Of a stretch of DNA of 64,000 nucleotides, positions 43,821-53,885 are shown piece after piece (the first letter of the stretch is position 1; each line of letters begins with the position of its first letter). This stretch comes from Antrodiella citrinella. Taxonomy: Eukaryota > Basidiomycota > Agaricomycetes > Polyporales > Steccherinaceae. A program made the translations under genes and the position numbers. The DNA is taken from contig SGPM01000017.1 of assembly GCA_004802725.1 (NCBI GenBank), positions 1 through 64,000 on the forward strand, in the 5' to 3' direction. The notes under the pieces are model-generated. The model saw nothing but the letters and a program-made list of their open reading frames with translations, made no database searches and was not told the DNA's origin.

Positions 43821-45514
43821 ATGTTGAGAATTAATGGGACGAAGATCGTCGATGCGGATGGAAAGGAAGTCATTCTTCGGGGCGCTGGTTTGGGAGGCTG
43901 GATGACGTGAGTGCGCATCTCCTGTGTTGGGGTGATGGCCCAGTGTCTGACTATGTAAACAGGATGGAGAATTTCATTACAGGTATTCGGGTTCACGCCA
44001 GAAGAACGCTTTGAGGAGCTTACCGCATCGTCTCCAAAGGATATCCGGGATGCGAGTTCCAAATACGAGAGGCTCTGACTCAGGTCATCGGCGAGCAGAA
44101 GGCAGAGTACTTCTTAGACAAGGTGCGTCTGTCTACATGATCATGATGTGCATCCTGCTGTGACTTCGACTGACCATACCCCATCCGCACTAGTTCTTAG
44201 AGTACTTCTTCGCCGAGGCCGATGCAAAGTTCTTCAAGTCACTAGGACTCAATTGCATTCGTATCGCCATCAACTACCGTCACTTCGAAGACAACCTGAA
44301 CCCACGCGTCCTGAAGCCCAACTGTTTCGCTCACCTGGACCGTGTCGTCAAGGTCTGCGCCGAGCAAGGTATATACACCATCCTCGACATGCACACAGCT
44401 CCGGGAGGGCAGAACGGAGGCTGGCACTCCGACCACGGCACCCACATCGCCGGATTCTGGATCCACAAGGACTTCCAAGACAGATTAGTCTGGCTCTGGA
44501 CCGAGATCGCGAAGCACTACAAAGACGAGCAGTGGATTGCAGGATACAACCCCATGAACGAGCCCGCTGATCCCAAACACAGCGGGTTGATCACCTACTA
44601 CGATAGGGTGTACGAAGCCATCCGCGCCGCAGACCCCCACCACGCCTTGTTCTTCGACGGGAATACGTTCTCCACGGATTTCTCAGGCTTCCCAGACGAC
44701 GCCGGGACGCGCTGGCCGAACGCTGCGTATTCCATTCACGATTACTCTGTGTACGGCTTCCCGAAGTCGCCCGAGCCTTACGCACGCACGGACGAGCAGA
44801 GGCGAAGGATGCAGAGGAGTTACGAGAAGAAGCGGGCGTGGATGGACGAGCGCGGGTTGTGCGTTTGGAATGGTGAATGGGGCCCGGTGTACGCACGCAC
44901 GACGTATGACGGGGACGCGACTGACGAGATCAATGAACGGAGATACAATGTCTTGAAAGACCAGCTGGAGCTATATCACAAGGTGCGCACCCAAGACATT
45001 AACCGCAGATATCTCGTGCTGACTGCCGATATTTTGTCAGGATCGCTTGAGCTGGTCCATCTGGCTCTATAAGGATATTGGTTTCCAAGGCATGGTGTAC
45101 GTTGCACCTACAACGCCATACATGGAACTTTTCGCGTCGTTCCTCCAAAAGAAATTCCGCCTGGCTGTTGATTCCTGGGGCGCAGACGATAAAGCCGTCA
45201 AGTACGCGTACGACCCCATCGTCGAGCTAATCAAGGAGGCCGTTCCTAACGAAGAAGATCGACGCTTGTACCCGTTCCCCGTCTGGAGTGTGGAGGAACG
45301 CGTAGCTCGTCTCAGTCGATGCCAGCTTGTGAGCGAGTTCATGGTATTGGAATGGGCAGATCATTTCAAGGGCAAGACCGAACAAGATCTGGACATACTG
45401 GCTCAAAGTTTCAAGTTTGAAAACTGTCACGAGCGCGGGGGGCTGAACCTTGTACTTCGAGGTCACGCCAAAGAGATCGCGGAAGCGGGGCTGCATAGGG
45501 TTGATACATACTAG
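43821..45514 (+). CDS. Glycoside hydrolase family 5 protein (copy 2)
   Basis: Exons 43821-43906, 43963-43982, 44040-44122, 44194-44982 and 45041-45514 total 1,452 bases, giving 483 residues. The second exon is only 20 bases and encodes MENFIT. Catalytic residues are in AGYNPMNEPADP (acid/base) and [18 protein letters not shown] (nucleophile). The N-terminal [20 protein letters not shown] has no secretion signal. Conserved segments are [60 protein letters not shown] and [19 protein letters not shown]. It is clearly a paralogue of the minus-strand gene, with the same architecture. The exact substrate is unknown; a cytosolic beta-glucosidase-like or glucan role is likely from the family. Confidence 0.9.
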
Positions 45515-45642
45515 AATGTGTTGTGATGCAGAGATGTTGCAAAGTTTTGTATTTGGTACACATTGTAGAACACGATCGATCACTAAAGCGCGGCTTCAGC
45601 AGTGCAAGGATCAGACGTTGTGATTGTCGCATATGGTCAACT

Positions 45643-46842
45643 TTATCGTTGGGCAAACTTGTTCCTAGCTTTCTGGTTCCGTCTGAAATCCTCGTCGCGA
45701 AGCTTGACTTCTAGTGCATCGTACATTTGTTGAGCGTACTTCCCCGCCTCCTTCGATCCCGTGTGAGTCAAAATGTAATCGCACAACATGAGAAGATCCT
45801 GCAACTTACCGAGAGTAAAGTCTGCAGCCTCGGGTGTTCTAGCTCGCCGGGACCGAGCAACCGCATCGCTTGTAGCGTCGGTGTAGAAGGGGTAGAAAAG
45901 GTGAATGCGACAACCAGCTTTAGAGGTACTGCCGCCTCCTCCTTCAATGTCGCATCCAGGAAGTGAGTGGCAGAATGCTGTGAACATTCTTAGCTCTTGT
46001 CCTGATCGTCCCGTCAAGAAGACGCCGCGGAAGAAGACTCACAATGTTGAGTGTGATGGCCAAAGGCCACGTTTCTCTCCCACTCAACGCTTCTCCCTCA
46101 TCCCAGAAATCTGGCAAGTCGAAATCGGCAGCCGAGGGGATCTGCCGTGTGTCGAACCCGCTCAGGGACGCCTCGTCTGCTGCCTCCATCTTTCCGTCGG
46201 CAGGCTTGGAGGCGTTTCCACTTTTAGCTGTATACTGAACGGCTCGAGTGACTGGGACTTTCGTGTCCCACATTGCAGCCCGAGCAGCCATGAACATCGC
46301 GTCGTATACGTTCCCCGCGTCCGATAGCACAACCAAGTCCAGGTTGAGTAGCCATGCTTTTTTATGCGGTAGAATGCCCAGATTGCTGGGGTGCAGTGAC
46401 GGATGCGAGAGGACTTGGTGCAATACAGTTGTATAGTCGAACTGCAGCTCGTCAAGTGCATTTGATGACAAGAAGGGATACGCAGCTGGAGAGCTTTCTT
46501 TGAACTATTCAGTCGTGGAAAGCAAGCGGCAATTCCGGAAATAAACACGCACCATGTTACTGTGCAGACGATTCTCCCGCCATCCGTGGAGTCTCCGCTA
46601 TCGAGTGTTTCGACCTCGAGCTTCGTTGCAGCAAGTATTTCGGTCCCTCCGCCACCTTCTTCCGGACTCTTTCCAATATTGACTCTCGCACTGCCATTTG
46701 CGAGGGGCGCGACGCCGGTATCTAGTAATACGGCTCGGAAATCGTGCAATGAGCGTCCGTCATCACGCAAGGGATGCGCTGCGTGGAGGGCAGATTGGAT
46801 GTAAGATTTTTCAGACTTGGATATGGATGGGAGGGCCGACAT
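45643..46842 (-). CDS. RRP42: Exosome core subunit Rrp42 (RNase PH fold)
   Basis: Rrp42 is one of six RNase PH-like subunits in the ring of the RNA exosome, which degrades and trims RNA in nucleus and cytoplasm. The start MSALPSISKSEKSYIQSALH is followed by the family signature RDDGRSLHDFRAVLLDTGVA, then GSARVNIG, TEILAATKLEVE, LLNLDLVVLSDAGNVYDAMF, RAAMWDTKVP and FLDATLKEEAAVPLKLVVAF. An intron of 59 bases near 45.76-45.82 kb restores the frame to the C-terminal helix EAGKYAQQMYDALEVKLRDE and ends NKFAQR. A longer unspliced reading in the other frame (DDLLMLCDYI region) is an artefact of that intron in my model. It is convergent with the GH5 gene and divergent from the FAD monooxygenase gene. 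Confidence 0.88.
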
Positions 46843-47630
46843 GGGTGTTTGTGTATCCGAGCAGTTGTTTCGGAAGTGTGCAGGGCGTTGTCAAGCAAGG
46901 CCGCGAGAGTGCGGAGTTGCAGAGGATCAATTCGCGTAGCGCTGGTGTCCCGGGTCCGGAAGTGAAGGGGTTTACCGGGTCCTGGCTGCTGCTACCGTTA
47001 TCAGGCAAAGCGTCTTCCAGCTCGCAAAGAACGGCCATCTATCGCAAACATGAAATCTGCAATGTGGTGCTGGGCTGCTCCCAACAACGGGGTCCATGCT
47101 ACTCACATTGCCCCTCCTGGGAACAGCCGCACCCACAGGTACTCGCCAAGATCTACTTGCGTGATCTTACCGACTGTTTTCAGTCCTCCAACCCTCTGTC
47201 CCGAGAACCTACCGAAAACCTCTACCCAGCGGGCCATGTCCGTATACGGCCGTCCATTGCCTCATTCCGCTGTCGATACAGGCCAACCTCTGCTCTATTG
47301 ATGTCTACATTTCCGCCGCTGCCATACACTCACCGAAACAATCCAGATCGGACTAGCATCCTCAATTGGCCCAATCCGTCCTCGGACGCGTGTAGCAGTT
47401 CCTCTGTTCCTCACTCCGTCGATTCAGTACTCAGTTCCGGTCGCATGCCTTTCCATGCAGCTTTGCTCTTACCACCTCTGTATTTAAAGCAGCAGCTTCA
47501 CTTCTTCATTTACCATCGCACTTCCACTCCACTTCAACTCTCAAGTCTCCACTACTGCACCCTACTTCAGAACTTCGTAGCCGACGTGTCTACACCCTGA
47601 ACACCCTTGAACCCTTACTGCTCTAGTACT
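46843..47630. promoter_or_regulatory. Divergent promoter region of RRP42 and the FAD monooxygenase
   Basis: These 788 bases include a TATTTAAAG box at about 47482, roughly 150 bases before the monooxygenase ATG, followed by a pyrimidine-rich 5' UTR typical of well-expressed fungal genes. A minus-strand ORF at 46811-47038 has no recognisable product and is not counted as a gene. Confidence 0.5.
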
Positions 47631-49471
47631 ATGACTGCTCAACGCAAGATGAAGATTGCTGTCGTGTACGTCCCTGCCTTCCCGTGACGAACCTACCTGA
47701 GAAGCTAACGCACATGTTTCATACAGTGGTGGTGGTATTGGTGGCTTGACGCTGGCCATCGCACTCTCGCACTCCGCGCCTCACATCGAAGTTGACATCT
47801 ACGAGTCGGCAGCCGCCTTTGGCATGGTCGGTGCTGGTATCGGAATGTGGCCTCGTGTGTGGGATGCTCTCAAAGCCGTCGGATTGAAAGAGGAGCTTGA
47901 GAGGTACTCAGCATCTGCTCCCGCAGGTATGTCCTTCTAATGAAATGAGAGACACAGTCCAGACCCTGACGTTGATTTCTACGTAGCTGGCGGCAAGCAA
48001 CACTATCGCAAAGCTGATCAAGCTGAGGGTATCACTTTCGGCACGAGTATGGGTATGTTCATCGGCTGTCTGTTGAATCTGAGATGAAGTTCCTGAACGT
48101 GCACTTGTACAGTCGATCTGGTCACTATTCATCGACCCGAGTTTCTTCGCATTCTGTTAGAGACCGGGCCGAAGACTTATCGCACTCACTTCCAAAAACG
48201 ACTCGTCAATTATCACGACTCAGGCGCCGGTCCCATCACGCTCAACTTCAAGGATGGCACAGTAGCAACATGCGATGTACTTGTAGGCGCCGATGGCATA
48301 AAGTCATCCGTTCGCACGAACATGTATGAGAAACTGGCCTCTCAATGGGAAGAAGAGAAGATCTGCTCTAAAGAGCACTCTGACGCCATGCGCCGTAACA
48401 AGAATCCGACCTGGACCGGACAGGTGGTCTATCGTTCCCTCATGGCGAGAGAAGTCCTCGAAAAAGCGTTCCCGAGCCATCACTCTCTGACTGCTCCAAC
48501 CCTGGTGAGCCCCACCTCGTTCTTCTACACTCAAGTAAACTCTTTACTGATTGGTTCCTTTTGCTCATATGACAGTATCTGGGGAAAAACAAGGTAATGC
48601 ACCCGAATATCTACGCTATGACGACATTGTGCTCATTGATTTCCCTTAACAGTACATCATAACATATCCTATCTCAGGCGGCAAACTGATCAACGTCGTC
48701 GCCCTCATTTCGAAACCTGAACTGAATGGTACCGTTTACTCCGGACCATTGGTCGAAGAGGTGTCACGAGAGGAACTCATGGCGAACTTCGTTGGCTGGG
48801 AGCCGCAAGTTCAAGCAATCGTAAAAGTGAGACATGATCTCCTCGCTGATTACGCATCTCACTGACATATACGTTTGTCTAGAACATGGAGAAGCCATCA
48901 CGATGGGTAGTCAACTCAGTTGTTTCGCTGCCGTCATTTGTCTCCGGTCGCGTCGTACTTCTCGGTGACGCTGTAAGTAGAATCATTCGTTCATGCGCAG
49001 TTCGACGTTTCTCATCGTCTTATTTCAGGCTCATGCGATGACGCCTCACCAAGCNTCCGGCGCGTCAAGCTATCGAGGTGTGTAGAGAACGTGATCATCC
49101 GACCAACACCTGAGACTGATTTCCCCATCCAGGACGGCCTAGTTCTGGCCTCGCTGCTCGCTCGTCCAGAAACTACGCGTGAGACGCTTCCTCTCGCGCT
49201 TCAAGTCTATGACGATATCCGCCGGCCGTTCTCTCAGGACATCCTGAGACGTTCGTACGAGACAGGACAGATTTATTACCTCCAGAGTCGACGGATGAAA
49301 GACGTCACCACAGAGAGCAGTGCCGCGGGAAACGTCACCCTGGATGCGCTCGATGGCCTTTGCGGCGATCTTCGCGAGGCGTTCAGGTGGACGTGGTCGA
49401 CTGCCGTCACAACCGATTGTGATCATGCGGTAGACCAGCTCAGGCGGAGACTGCAGAAGGTTGGGGCTTGA
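47631..49471 (+). CDS. FAD-dependent monooxygenase (salicylate hydroxylase-like, class A)
   Basis: Such enzymes hydroxylate aromatic rings with NAD(P)H and FAD. Exon 1 (47631-47665) ends inside the dinucleotide-binding motif, continued as VGGGGIGGLTLAIALS. Next come GAGIGMWPRVWDALKAVGL, the Arg/His region VDLVTIHRPEFLRILLETGP, the DG motif CDVLVGADGIKSSVRTNM, and the GD motif SGRVVLLGDAAHAMTPHQ. The C-terminal helices read DGLVLASLLARPETTR and ARRPFSQ-like IRRPFSQDILRRSYETGQIY. About eight exons give roughly 440-450 residues. An ambiguous base near 49055, in the HQ-x-x-G-A-QAIE segment, coincides with a frame break; deleting it gives HQAPARQAIE in frame. This looks like a sequencing or assembly error. 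The substrate is unknown, and nothing in the neighbourhood suggests a gene cluster. Confidence 0.88.
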
Positions 49472-49746
49472 ACTTGGATATCTGGATGACGAACACAATG
49501 CTACGAACACTTCCGCTGCCATAGGATCGCATTCACCATCTAGATTCTGGGTCTATCCCCCCCACTCTTCAACTGTTTTTATTCCTTTCACCTTCGATGT
49601 TCTATAATTTTCTTTCCTCGTCAGCACCATTTCAACTCCCTCTCTGCATCATCAGTTTCAAAATTCACATTCGCGACGGTCGCTGGAACAAAACACATGT
49701 AATCTTCTATAATCCCATACCCAGGTTCCTTTTCATCTCTACATAG

Positions 49747-50838
49747 TCATTCTTCATCCATAGCTTCAACACCCGCATCTTTCCACCATGCCACCGGTCC
49801 TAATCCTTGTTCAGACATAGAGCACTAGTATCACATTTCACGTGTTAGTAACTTCTATACCCCACATGTTCTCTTCCTAATGACGAAAACAATCGATCGT
49901 GAACACTCACTGTTATTGTATACGGCGCTCTGCGACCTTCTGTGGACGGTGCCTGGTGCACGCCTTCGGTAGCTTTGGGCGGACCAGGTTCGTCGTCATA
50001 AAATTCGTCTGCTTCGACGCGTACGCGTACGACCTCGCCGGCGTCGATGTACATGCGGTCTGCCACCGCCGAGTCGAGCATCTCGTGTTTGTTGGTCGTT
50101 TCGGAGCCTGGTAGCCAGAAATGGGCACGCTCGTTTGGGTCGCTGCAAGGTCAAGTTCGTCAAACGGAACGTAAGTCGTGCCATGTTGTTCAGTCAGAAA
50201 CATGACGTGCAAGAAGCTCTGAACGTGACGTGAAAGGCACTCACAACGCGGATGGCTCGGGAAGATAGATCAGCGGGACGTAGATGTCGTCGAAAAACCC
50301 GACAGAGACTAAGTGCAACGATAAACATATGTCATTAGCGTCCAGGTGACTCCAAAAAGCGTAAACACCGCCGTTTCACGCACTGCGTATACCATCTTCG
50401 TCAGATGATTTGACTTTTGCAAGGATAACCTCAGACGCAAACGGTCGAAACACCACAAGTCGGAATACAACTGGAACCGTCACCACGACACACAAAAACA
50501 CGGGTGGCGGGGTTTAAGAATTGTTGTCAACATTTTAGGACTAGCACCACGGCTTCAACGGTGGCGATGCGTACCTTTATACCAGTAGAACCCGTCACCA
50601 AAACGGACTCTGCCCTCCCCAGCCTCCGAGAGGTCGAACACGCAGACGCATAGGCCGACCTCGTGCAGCACACGGTTCGCGTATTTCTTGTTCAGCTCGT
50701 TGATGATGGCTTGTTCTGGCGGTAGATCAAAGTGCTGCGGGTGCACCGGTACGGTGTCCTAGGCAGTACAGTTCAGTCGAGGGTTTCGGAGAGACGGAGT
50801 GCCATAAGACGCACTTTGATTATGGACAAGACGAACAT
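49747..50838 (-). CDS. rpc25: RNA polymerase III subunit RPC8 (Rpc25)
   Basis: Rpc25 forms the stalk of RNA polymerase III with Rpc17 and helps initiation on tRNA and 5S genes. Exons are 50838-50815 (24 bases, MFVLSIIK), 50758-50575, 50470-50393, 50308-50245, 50142-49911 and 49824-49747. They total 660 bases, giving 219 residues, normal for the family. Key segments are HFDLPPEQAIINELNKKYAN, VLHEVGLCVCVFDL, FRLVVFRPFASEVILAKVKS, VSVGFFDDIYVPLIYLPEPS, MYIDAGEVVRVRVEADEFYD, RRAPYTIT and the ending MSEQGLGPVAWW. The tiny first exon is supported by the match of its product to the conserved MF-L-x-I start of all orthologues. All joints are GT-AG. Confidence 0.93.
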
Positions 50839-51258
50839 TTTGGCTCGGAATTATCACAGTCGGGTCATGTGTGGGAGAGCGACTGTCAATATGGTTGCTC
50901 GTAAGCAAATGTGCGATGCAATCTCGGTATGAGCGAAACACATACCAGTTCAGTAGAATAAGTTAGATGTTGAAGATTTCAACGCGACAAAAGTATGATA
51001 AGAGTCTCAAGCTGACATCACCGATCATTATGATCATACACGAGAATCTAATCTTATCTCCGCGTTCATCCAAGTTTCCGCAGCTGAAGGGCCTCATTTC
51101 AAGGGTCGTCGAGCGAAATTTGTCGAGATTTGCGGTTGGATCTGCGCAGGCTCTACATGGGACAAGTCGGGATACAATTGATGAATACACACTACACGTT
51201 TGATCCCGTTCGTATTACTCGTACATCGTCACATCGCCGGTAAGACCGTATCTCCGAG
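50839..51258. other. Intergenic region between peptidase stop and rpc25 start
   Basis: These 420 bases contain only short ORFs without recognisable products. They hold the rpc25 promoter and the 3' UTR of the M24 peptidase gene, both on the minus strand. Confidence 0.4.
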
Positions 51259-53277
51259 TTAGAGAGCCCCCGAGCAAACTCCCTCCAGCCATTCGACGTC
51301 ACTCCGTACGGTGGTCAAGTTCCTGTACCCGTCTGGTGTGATCAGCACGACGTCCTCGATCCTCACACCACCAACGTTCTCATATCGCTTCAACACCTCG
51401 TGGTCGATGTGCTTCGAGTCCCGGATGGCGGACAACAAATGAGGATGGAAGTAGATTCCAGGCTCCACAGTCTAAAGCGTATCAACAATATTCATGAATC
51501 GTCATAGCACATGGCCCAATAGTCAGGGACGTACCACAACCATCCCGACTTCAAGAGGCAACCTCAGACGAAGTGCACGGTAGAAACTCTTGTGTCCGAG
51601 CTCAAGACCCTGGATGGTCGTGTTCTTTTCCGGATCACTCGCACTCGGGACATCGTGGACGTCGAGGCCAAGAGAGTGTCCAACCCCATGAGGGAAAAAC
51701 GCTGTACTGGAACCAGAGGCAAGGATGGCCTCTTCAGAGTTCCACGACCCGGACCCAGGAGATGCGGGAGTCTTGAATATGCCCAGCTCTTGGAAACCCT
51801 TGACTAGAGTCCGATGACACAGGAGCTGAATGGCGTCCCAGTGAAGGTCGGGCTTGAGTGCCTCAAATGAGAGCTGATGACGTAACCGTTAATACTGCTG
51901 TTCGGAGATAGTACAACGAATAATACCTTCTGCATCTTCAATACAAGTTCATAGATAGCGCGAGCCTCTGGAGTGAACTTTCCGCCATTTCCGACGGGCA
52001 TGGTCCGTGTGACTATTTTCGCGTATTTTGAGACACCATACATGCATGTATGAAACGTGCGACTCACTGTCAGATGCATAGCAATTCCATTCACACCCTG
52101 CATCGATGAGAAGGACCTGTGGCGCCAGTTCACGCTCCCCGTCTTGAGCCAATTGCTGATTGTTCTTATGATCGTGCTTCCCGACCGGACCCCATGCGAA
52201 CGCTTTATCGTTGCAGCAGTAATGCAAAGTCGAAGCTCGGTTCGATGCAGCCACAATGGGAAGGTATGCCTGATGAACTGAACTATCAGAGGAACATTTC
52301 AGTGAGATCGTTAAGTGTTGATGTGCGAAATTCGGACGCACTCCTCTCGTCTACACGATGCAACAAAGATAGCCTCGGCCTCGGCCTCTTTCTCAATTAA
52401 CCAATCGCCCGGAAGAGTAGGTCGGGTCCCAGCATCCTTGCTCTTTTTCAGGGCACCTTTGACGGCTTGCCCAAGAACCCGCATCACTACCTCGTGCGCA
52501 CGTGAGCTGATGTCATTCGCTTTCTGGATGAGGGCGATCTCTGCATCATCCTTCGTGAGGCGAGCCTGGTGCACAGCTCGAAGGAGGTATTTATCTGTAA
52601 TGGGGGCGTTCCTAGATGTCGCGAGACCAATGTACTGCTCTGCAAGCGTCGGAAAGAGCGGCGATCCCTTGGGTAGGACATGGAATACCGCGTCTGAAAA
52701 AGCCTTCAGTTGTTCGATGATAGCTTTCGGCAAAGACGAGGAATGAGATACGTGGGTGACGTCAAAAAGTCCAATGGCTTCCTCTGGTGTCGGAGGGGGA
52801 ACTGACCACATGAGAGTGTCGCTTACGATCTCTGGGATGAACAGCTGCACGGAAGGCGTGCCAGAGAGTGAGGTTCCATGCTGATAGGTCAGCAACAAAT
52901 AGGATCCGGGTACAGCGCAACCTGAGAGATAGTAGAAGTTTGATTCCTGATAAACGGTTGTTACCAACAAGTCATCAGCGCAACGAACGAACGAAGTAGA
53001 TGTACATAACGCACTTGACGGAAGGGCATCTCCCGATCAGTGTCATTTCTGAACGGCGTCACGGATCCTGCAAGTAAAGCTACATGCGTCTGAGAGAGTT
53101 TCAGAGATAGTTATGATTATGGAGAATGGCCTATACATACCTTGTTGCGCTCGACATCTGGCAACAAGTCGATGAGTTTGTTGAATGCCTTGATGACATG
53201 CTGTGAGGCTGGAGCAGGACAGGATCTGTCATGGCTTCGATAGCGACATGTATCGCGCTACGCGTACCTGGGAACAT
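51259..53277 (-). CDS. Xaa-Pro aminopeptidase/prolidase-like metallopeptidase (M24B), start unresolved
   Basis: M24B enzymes cut before or after proline using two metal ions. The N-terminal creatinase-like domain reads HVIKAFNKLIDLLPDVERNK, VALLAGSVTPFRNDTDREMP, FRQESNFYYLSGCAVPGSYL. The catalytic domain starts near AYLPIVAASNRASTLHY. Metal ligands are visible: Asp in VLLIDAGCEWNCYASD, His in FFPHGVGHSLGLDVHD, Glu in VEPGIYFHPHL and Glu in VGGVRIEDVVLITPDG. The stop is TAA at 51261-51259. About ten exons are present. The first coding exon is not settled: QHVIKAF opens without a clear ATG, and the given 5' end is the nearest ATG region only. A mitochondrial or cytosolic form cannot be decided. 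Confidence 0.85.
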
Positions 53278-53885
53278 TTTGTGACAAACGCTTAACGAAA
53301 GGCGAAGAGTTCGAGTGCACTTAGTAGTAGGGGGTGGAAGAGAGACTCGGAGTCGCGCCCTGATGTGAAGAAACGAGATAAGATCACGATAATACCTACT
53401 GCCACCGGTATCATCTCTGTTGCGACTCTCAAAGCTTTTGGGAAGTTCATTATGTTTCATGGGACAGATATACACGCGTCCAACATGATATATAGCGTTC
53501 AATCGTGTTTTCAGTAGTGACCATGAAACTTTTGAAACAACATACGTATGGCGTCTAGACCGAGGAAGAGACCAAATCTGAATCGGGAATCGAGACGTAA
53601 TATATTTAGAGTGGCGCCAGAGCAACGACAAGACGACCTTCAAGCACTTGTTCCTCTACTTCTGCATCTTCCGGTGGATTCATACCCCCTCTCCCTCTCG
53701 TTTATCTCGTATTCAATGCATTGCTGATCACTTTGCATACCTGGTCGTATCAGGTGCCGTCGTGATCCCCGTTGCTGGAATTTGTGGGTACAAAAGTCTA
53801 ATTTGTCCTGTCACATGGCTTACGTTCGGCATTTTCAGCCAGTCATTCGTTTCTCACTCTTCACTTCTCTTCTTTCACATCCACC
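53278..53885. other. Intergenic region before the ESDGGY-repeat gene
   Basis: About 600 bases hold the 5' end of the M24 gene and the promoter of the plus-strand gene. A long minus-strand ORF (53131-53643) overlaps real M24 exons in another frame and shows no family features. A pyrimidine-rich tract just before 53886 suggests the 5' UTR of the next gene. Confidence 0.35.

Noticed and set aside
45643..46017. Alternative unspliced reading of the RRP42 C-terminus (GKLQDLLMLCDYILTH...)
   Set aside because: The upstream part in that frame does not match RNase PH proteins. A 59-base GT-AG intron joins the matching frame to the shared C-terminal helix.
46698..47600. Plus-strand ORF of 300 codons overlapping the RRP42 start
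   Set aside because: It has no recognisable domain, overlaps the conserved RRP42 N-terminus and covers the promoter of the monooxygenase gene.
47631..49471. A biosynthetic gene cluster built from the FAD monooxygenase and P450s
   Set aside because: The monooxygenase and the P450s are separated by housekeeping genes (rpc25, M24 peptidase), and no core synthase is in the window.
53131..53643. Minus-strand ORF of 170 codons upstream of the M24 peptidase
   Set aside because: It runs through the QHVIKAF exon in a different frame and lacks any domain. I could not use it to fix the peptidase start.
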